Shown here piece by piece: positions 5,937 through 8,275 of a DNA stretch of 8,275 bases (within the stretch, counting starts at the first letter, position 1; every line of letters starts with the position of its first letter). The stretch is from Desulfovibrionaceae bacterium (GTDB taxonomy: Bacteria; Desulfobacterota; Desulfovibrionia; Desulfovibrionales; Desulfovibrionaceae). A program made the position numbers and the translations under genes. The notes under the pieces are model-generated. The model searched no databases and was not told where the DNA came from. It saw only the letters and a program-made list of their open reading frames with translations. Location of the stretch: the NCBI GenBank assembly GCA_030539415.1, contig JAUNSE010000071.1:1-8275 (forward strand), read 5' to 3'.

Positions 5937-6316
5937 GAACATCAGGAGCAGCGCCGAGACAGCGCAATGTCACTTTTGTGCGTGAAGCTGAGAGGTGGGC
6001 GTGAGTAACGCGCCTTGCGATTCACAGCACTGTGTGACGCTCCCGGCGTTCTCCACGCCCTGCGATGCGCAAAGCACCGCGGGGGGTATGGTCCCGCAGG
6101 GTTACCAAACGGGGGATCTTGTCCCCCAAACCTTTACAGCCCCGGGTACGCCTTTCGGCGTGGGGTCCGTGGGTGGGCTGGTACGGCTCGATCAAGTCGG
6201 CATTTGGCAACGCCTGCACTTGTCAATCCGGCGGTCTAGGCGACCGTCCGGTACTGCAGGACGGAGTGACTCCGTCCTTCCCTGCCGTACAGGGAGTCCC
6301 CTTCAATCAGGGGCGA
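5900..6316 (-). ncRNA. Highly structured leader or independent structured RNA of about 415 nt upstream of rpsJ
   Basis: The interval from just after the predicted promoter to the terminator has no credible ORF but is packed with inverted repeats. In plus coordinates the arms are 6280-6294, 6258-6278 (eight perfect pairs, AGGACGGA/TCCGTCCT), 6228-6251, 6193-6222, 6137-6180, 6111-6127 (GGGGGA/TCCCCC), 6085-6106, 6062-6080, 6045-6059, 6023-6034, 5998-6014, 5951-5965 and 5907-5936. Read as minus-strand RNA, the arm at 6148-6161 has a GAAA tetraloop, and arms 6062-6080 and 6199-6214 keep full pairing by G-U wobbles that would be A-C mismatches on the plus strand. This supports a minus-strand transcript. 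I find no RNase P, tmRNA, SRP RNA or tRNA signature. It may be an S10-operon leader used for autoregulation or a stand-alone RNA. Ends are inferred. Confidence 0.55.
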
Positions 6317-6321
6317 AGGGG

Positions 6322-6370
6322 TACATACCCATATATCAGGGGGCTGTCAAGAAAATTTAACAATTTTTTT
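6322..6370 (-). promoter_or_regulatory. Predicted sigma-70 promoter with UP-like element facing rpsJ
   Basis: On the minus strand a perfect -35 box TTGACA lies at 6350-6345, followed by a 17-base spacer and a moderate -10 box TATGTA at 6327-6322. Just upstream, 6370-6351 is an A/T tract (AAAAAAATTG then TTAAATTTTC) in a GC-rich background, which resembles an UP element of the kind found at rRNA and ribosomal protein promoters. Transcription would start near 6316. The -35 and UP match are strong. The -10 box is weak at its last position, which is the main doubt. Confidence 0.6.
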
Positions 6371-6509
6371 GCCAGTATGCCTGCGGAGCGCTCCTTTTGC
6401 CGCCCTGCCCCGCCTCTTCCGGCTCCCTGCAGCGCACGAAGGCGGCAGCCGGAAGGCTCATTCCCTCCCGACTGCCGCCCGAAATTCCTGCAGTGCGCCG
6501 GCCCGGCTT
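6371..6509 (-). other. ftsY 3' flank with a 9-bp stem but no T tract
   Basis: This stretch between the ftsY stop codon and the promoter has no ORF. It holds a perfect inverted repeat, CTTCCGGCT (6416-6424) and AGCCGGAAG (6447-6455), with a 22-base loop. On the minus strand it is not followed by Ts, so it is not a canonical terminator for ftsY. It may protect the ftsY mRNA 3' end, or transcription may end by Rho or run on into the rpsJ leader. A 10-base perfect palindrome, GGAGCGCTCC, lies at 6385-6394, about 15 bases upstream of the UP-like tract. Confidence 0.4.
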
Positions 6510-8275
6510 CTAGCCGTTGAACAGGGCGTCCGCGTAGTCGTCGCCGTTGAAGGGCCGCAGGTCCTCGACCTTCTCGCCAAGGCCTATGTAGGTGATCGGC
6601 AGCTGATGCTGCATGGCCACCGCTATGGCCACGCCGCCCTTGGCCGTGCCGTCGAGCTTGGTGAGGATGAGCTCGTCCACTCCGGCCGACTCCTTGAAGA
6701 GCTTGGCCTGCGAGAGGGCGTTCTGGCCCGTGGTTGCATCCAGGATGAGCACGGTTCTGTGCGGGGCGCCGGGATGCTTTCTCGCGATGACGTTGCGGAT
6801 CTTGGCCAGTTCGTCCATGAGGTTGGTCTTGGTCTGCAGACGACCGGCCGTGTCCACATACAGCACGTCCACGCCCTCGGCCAGAGCCCTGTCCATGGCC
6901 TCGTAGGCAACCGAGGCGGGGTCCGAGCCAGGCTGCTTGGCATGGAAGAGCGTGCCCACGCGATCCGCCCAGACGCGCATCTGATCTATGGCCGCGGCGC
7001 GGAAGGTGTCGGCCGCCGCAATCATGACCTTCTTGCCCTGCATGCGGTCGCGGTAGGCCAGCTTGGCGATGGTCGTTGTCTTGCCGGCGCCGTTGACGCC
7101 TATCATCAGCACGACTTCGGGAGGCGTGACACCCACGATGTGGCGGGGACGGACAAAGATTTCGCGAATCTCCTGACGAAGCAGCTCGCGGGCTCCCTCG
7201 GTGGTGGTGACCTTCTCGGTCCTGGCCCGTTCGCGCAGGCGTCGGGTCAGTTCGACGGAGGCCTCCACGCCGAGGTCGGACATGATGAAGAGCTCCTCGA
7301 GCTCCTCCCAGAATTCCTCGTCGAGCTCGCCGTGACTGGAGATCAGGCTGTCGAGCTGTCTGGCGAAGTGGGCCCTGGTCTTGGCCAGGCTGTCGGAAAG
7401 CTTGATGAGCAGGCGGCTGCGCTCGTCCTCCTCGTCCTCAAGGTCGAGGGCAAGCGACAGGCGGTACTGCAGCTCGGACCTGAATTCGTCAAGCTGGCGG
7501 TACTCCATGCGCTCGAGCCAGCCGGAGAAGTCCGAGACAAATTCCTCGACCTCGGAGGCCGGAGCCTCGAGAGAGCGGAGAAGGAAACTGATGCGCTCGT
7601 TCAGTTCGGGACCGGCTTCGGTCACGCCTTCAAGAACGATGTCCAGCCACACGGAGAGCTTGCTGTCGGCCTCGCGCAGACGCGTGGTCAGCTCGCCGTA
7701 GAAGGCCTCCTTCTCGGAGGGAACGGCAGCGACGGAGCCGGATTCGGCTCTTCTGGCCGTGGGTTTCTCCTGCGGCAGGCCGCCGTATCTTTCCTCCTGG
7801 GGCTCGGGTGCGGCTTCGACCTTCACCGTTTCAGGAGCGGTCTCGGCTCCGCCGCCAAAGAAGCGCTTCAGCGAGGCAAAGAAGCCGCCGGACTTCTGCG
7901 GCTGGACCGGCTGCCCGGCCGCTGCGGTCACCGGTGCTTCTTCGGCAGTCTCCGGCTCGGTCTGCGCCTCGGGCTCGGCTGCAGCTTCGGAAGCGACGGC
8001 CTCGGCCTCAGGAGCGGTCTCTTCGGCAGTCTCAGGCTCGGGCTGCGCCTCGGGTTCGGCTGCATCTTCGGAAGCTTCGGCCTCGGCTTCAGGAGCGGTC
8101 TCTTCGGCACTCTCCGGCTCGGGCTGCGCCTCGGGTTCGGCTGCAGCCTCGGAAGCTTCGGCCTCTGCTTCAGGGGCGATCTCTTCGGCAGTCTCAGACT
8201 CGGGCTGCGCCTCGGGCTCGGTTCCGGCTTCGGGAGCGACGGCCTCGGCTTCAGGAGCGGTCTCTTCGGCACTCT
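6510..8275 (-). CDS. ftsY: Signal recognition particle receptor FtsY, N-terminus beyond the window
   Basis: FtsY is the membrane-associated GTPase that receives SRP-ribosome-nascent-chain complexes and passes them to the Sec translocon. The frame is open from the right edge to the TAG at 6510, giving 587 residues without a start codon; a GTG at 7931 is internal. In order there are about 114 acidic Ala/Glu/Pro residues in 27-residue repeats, a GFFASLKRFF membrane-targeting-like motif (7886-7854), about 100 residues of predicted helix (7718-7416), and the N domain starting near SDSLAKTRAHFA. The G domain has P-loop GVNGAGKT (7100-7077), the DTFRAAAIDQM insertion-box motif, VDTAGR (6857-6840) and TKLDGTAKGG (from 6662), ending GLGEKVEDLRPFNGDDYADALF. 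All GTPase motifs are intact. It already exceeds the E. coli length (497) because of the N-terminal part. Confidence 0.96.
   Translation of the reverse strand, partial: SAEETAPEAEAVAPEAGTEPEAQPESETAEEIAPEAEAEASEAAAEPEAQPEPESAEETAPEAEAEASEDAAEPEAQPEPETAEETAPEAEAVASEAAAEPEAQTEPETAEEAPVTAAAGQPVQPQKSGGFFASLKRFFGGGAETAPETVKVEAAPEPQEERYGGLPQEKPTARRAESGSVAAVPSEKEAFYGELTTRLREADSKLSVWLDIVLEGVTEAGPELNERISFLLRSLEAPASEVEEFVSDFSGWLERMEYRQLDEFRSELQYRLSLALDLEDEEDERSRLLIKLSDSLAKTRAHFARQLDSLISSHGELDEEFWEELEELFIMSDLGVEASVELTRRLRERARTEKVTTTEGARELLRQEIREIFVRPRHIVGVTPPEVVLMIGVNGAGKTTTIAKLAYRDRMQGKKVMIAAADTFRAAAIDQMRVWADRVGTLFHAKQPGSDPASVAYEAMDRALAEGVDVLYVDTAGRLQTKTNLMDELAKIRNVIARKHPGAPHRTVLILDATTGQNALSQAKLFKESAGVDELILTKLDGTAKGGVAIAVAMQHQLPITYIGLGEKVEDLRPFNGDDYADALFNG
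7935..8275. repeat. 81-bp tandem repeat coding for an acidic 27-residue unit in ftsY
   Basis: The same sequence recurs every 81 bases; equivalent codons sit at 8259, 8178, 8097 and 8016, and a partial copy closes the array near 7935. At least four copies are visible and the array runs off the right edge. Read in the ftsY frame the unit is close to AEETAPEAEA.ASEAAAEP plus EAQPEPE(S/T). Copies differ by point changes (for example T to I at 8178, A to D at 8064, E to V at 7995 and 8238), and all keep the frame. The period is a multiple of three, so copy-number change would lengthen or shorten the acidic A domain without frameshift. Confidence 0.9.

Noticed and set aside
5826..5942. N-terminal extension of S10 to 5942.
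   Set aside because: It would translate through the terminator hairpin and has no resemblance to S10; the ATG at 5825 fits the family.
6221..6226. A second perfect TTGACA on the minus strand.
   Set aside because: No acceptable -10 box is present at 16-18 bases, and the site lies within the stem region 6193-6224.
5940..6345. RNase P RNA, tmRNA, SRP RNA, 6S RNA, tRNA or group II intron domain V.
   Set aside because: None of the conserved cores (such as the SRP GGAAGGAAGCAGC-like loop or the tRNA TTCGA arm) is found. GAGCCGTAC at about 6190-6182 lacks the matching domain V partner.
6298..6350. A possible IS200/IS605-type end: CCCCTTC/GAAGGGG stem near a GTCAA.
   Set aside because: There is no tnpA or tnpB remnant and no left end, and the GTCAA is part of the TTGACA promoter box read on the other strand.
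5995..6360. Plus-strand frames of 74-151 codons in the intergenic region.
   Set aside because: They overlap each other in several frames, resemble no family I know, and lie over the inverted repeats that explain the sequence better as RNA.
6385..6394. Perfect palindrome GGAGCGCTCC as an operator.
   Set aside because: It is only ten bases with no spacer or second copy, which is not enough to claim a binding site in GC-rich DNA.
7928..8272. Minus-strand frame coding for a Lys/Arg/Pro-rich repeat protein.
   Set aside because: It is the alternative frame of the ftsY 81-bp repeat. The ftsY frame is open through the whole array and joins an intact GTPase.

Overview
The window is a bacterial core-genome segment, and every convincing gene lies on the minus strand. 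Reading in the direction of transcription (right to left) it holds the C-terminal 587 residues of ftsY, a 684-base non-coding interval, and the S10 gene cluster running without a break into the spc cluster: rpsJ, rplC, rplD, rplW, rplB, rpsS, rplV, rpsC, rplP, rpmC, rpsQ, rplN, rplX and the first 57 codons of rplE. The high GC content, the S10 sequence and a repeat-bearing acidic FtsY fit a Desulfovibrionaceae-like member of the Desulfobacterota. This placement rests on remembered family sequences and is moderate in confidence.

Region 1-5825: fourteen ribosomal protein genes in the canonical order, with gaps of 1 to 18 bases, one TAATG stop/start overlap (rplV/rpsC) and two 14-base overlaps (rpsC/rplP and rpmC/rpsQ). 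Almost every start has a purine-rich Shine-Dalgarno sequence in or just after the end of the upstream gene. There is no room for a separate spc promoter before rplN, so the two clusters are probably one transcript.

Region 5826-6509: this is the interesting part. It has no credible ORF. An AT-rich, UP-like tract and a perfect TTGACA point leftward toward rpsJ. They are followed by about 415 bases that can be drawn as a run of about 13 hairpins and end in a hairpin plus eight-T intrinsic terminator, 74 bases before the rpsJ start codon. Several hairpins have G-U pairs or a GAAA loop only when read as minus-strand RNA. The simplest readings are a long attenuator-type leader of the ribosomal operon or an independent structured RNA with read-through into rpsJ. 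I could not assign it to a known RNA class.

Region 6510-8275: ftsY, the signal recognition particle receptor GTPase, complete at its C-terminus and cut by the window edge at its N-terminus. Its N-terminal part contains an 81-bp (27-residue) acidic tandem repeat that runs off the window, then a GFF-type membrane-targeting motif, about 100 residues of extra helical sequence, and the standard NG GTPase domain. Functionally the window joins ribosome assembly with cotranslational targeting of ribosomes to the membrane.
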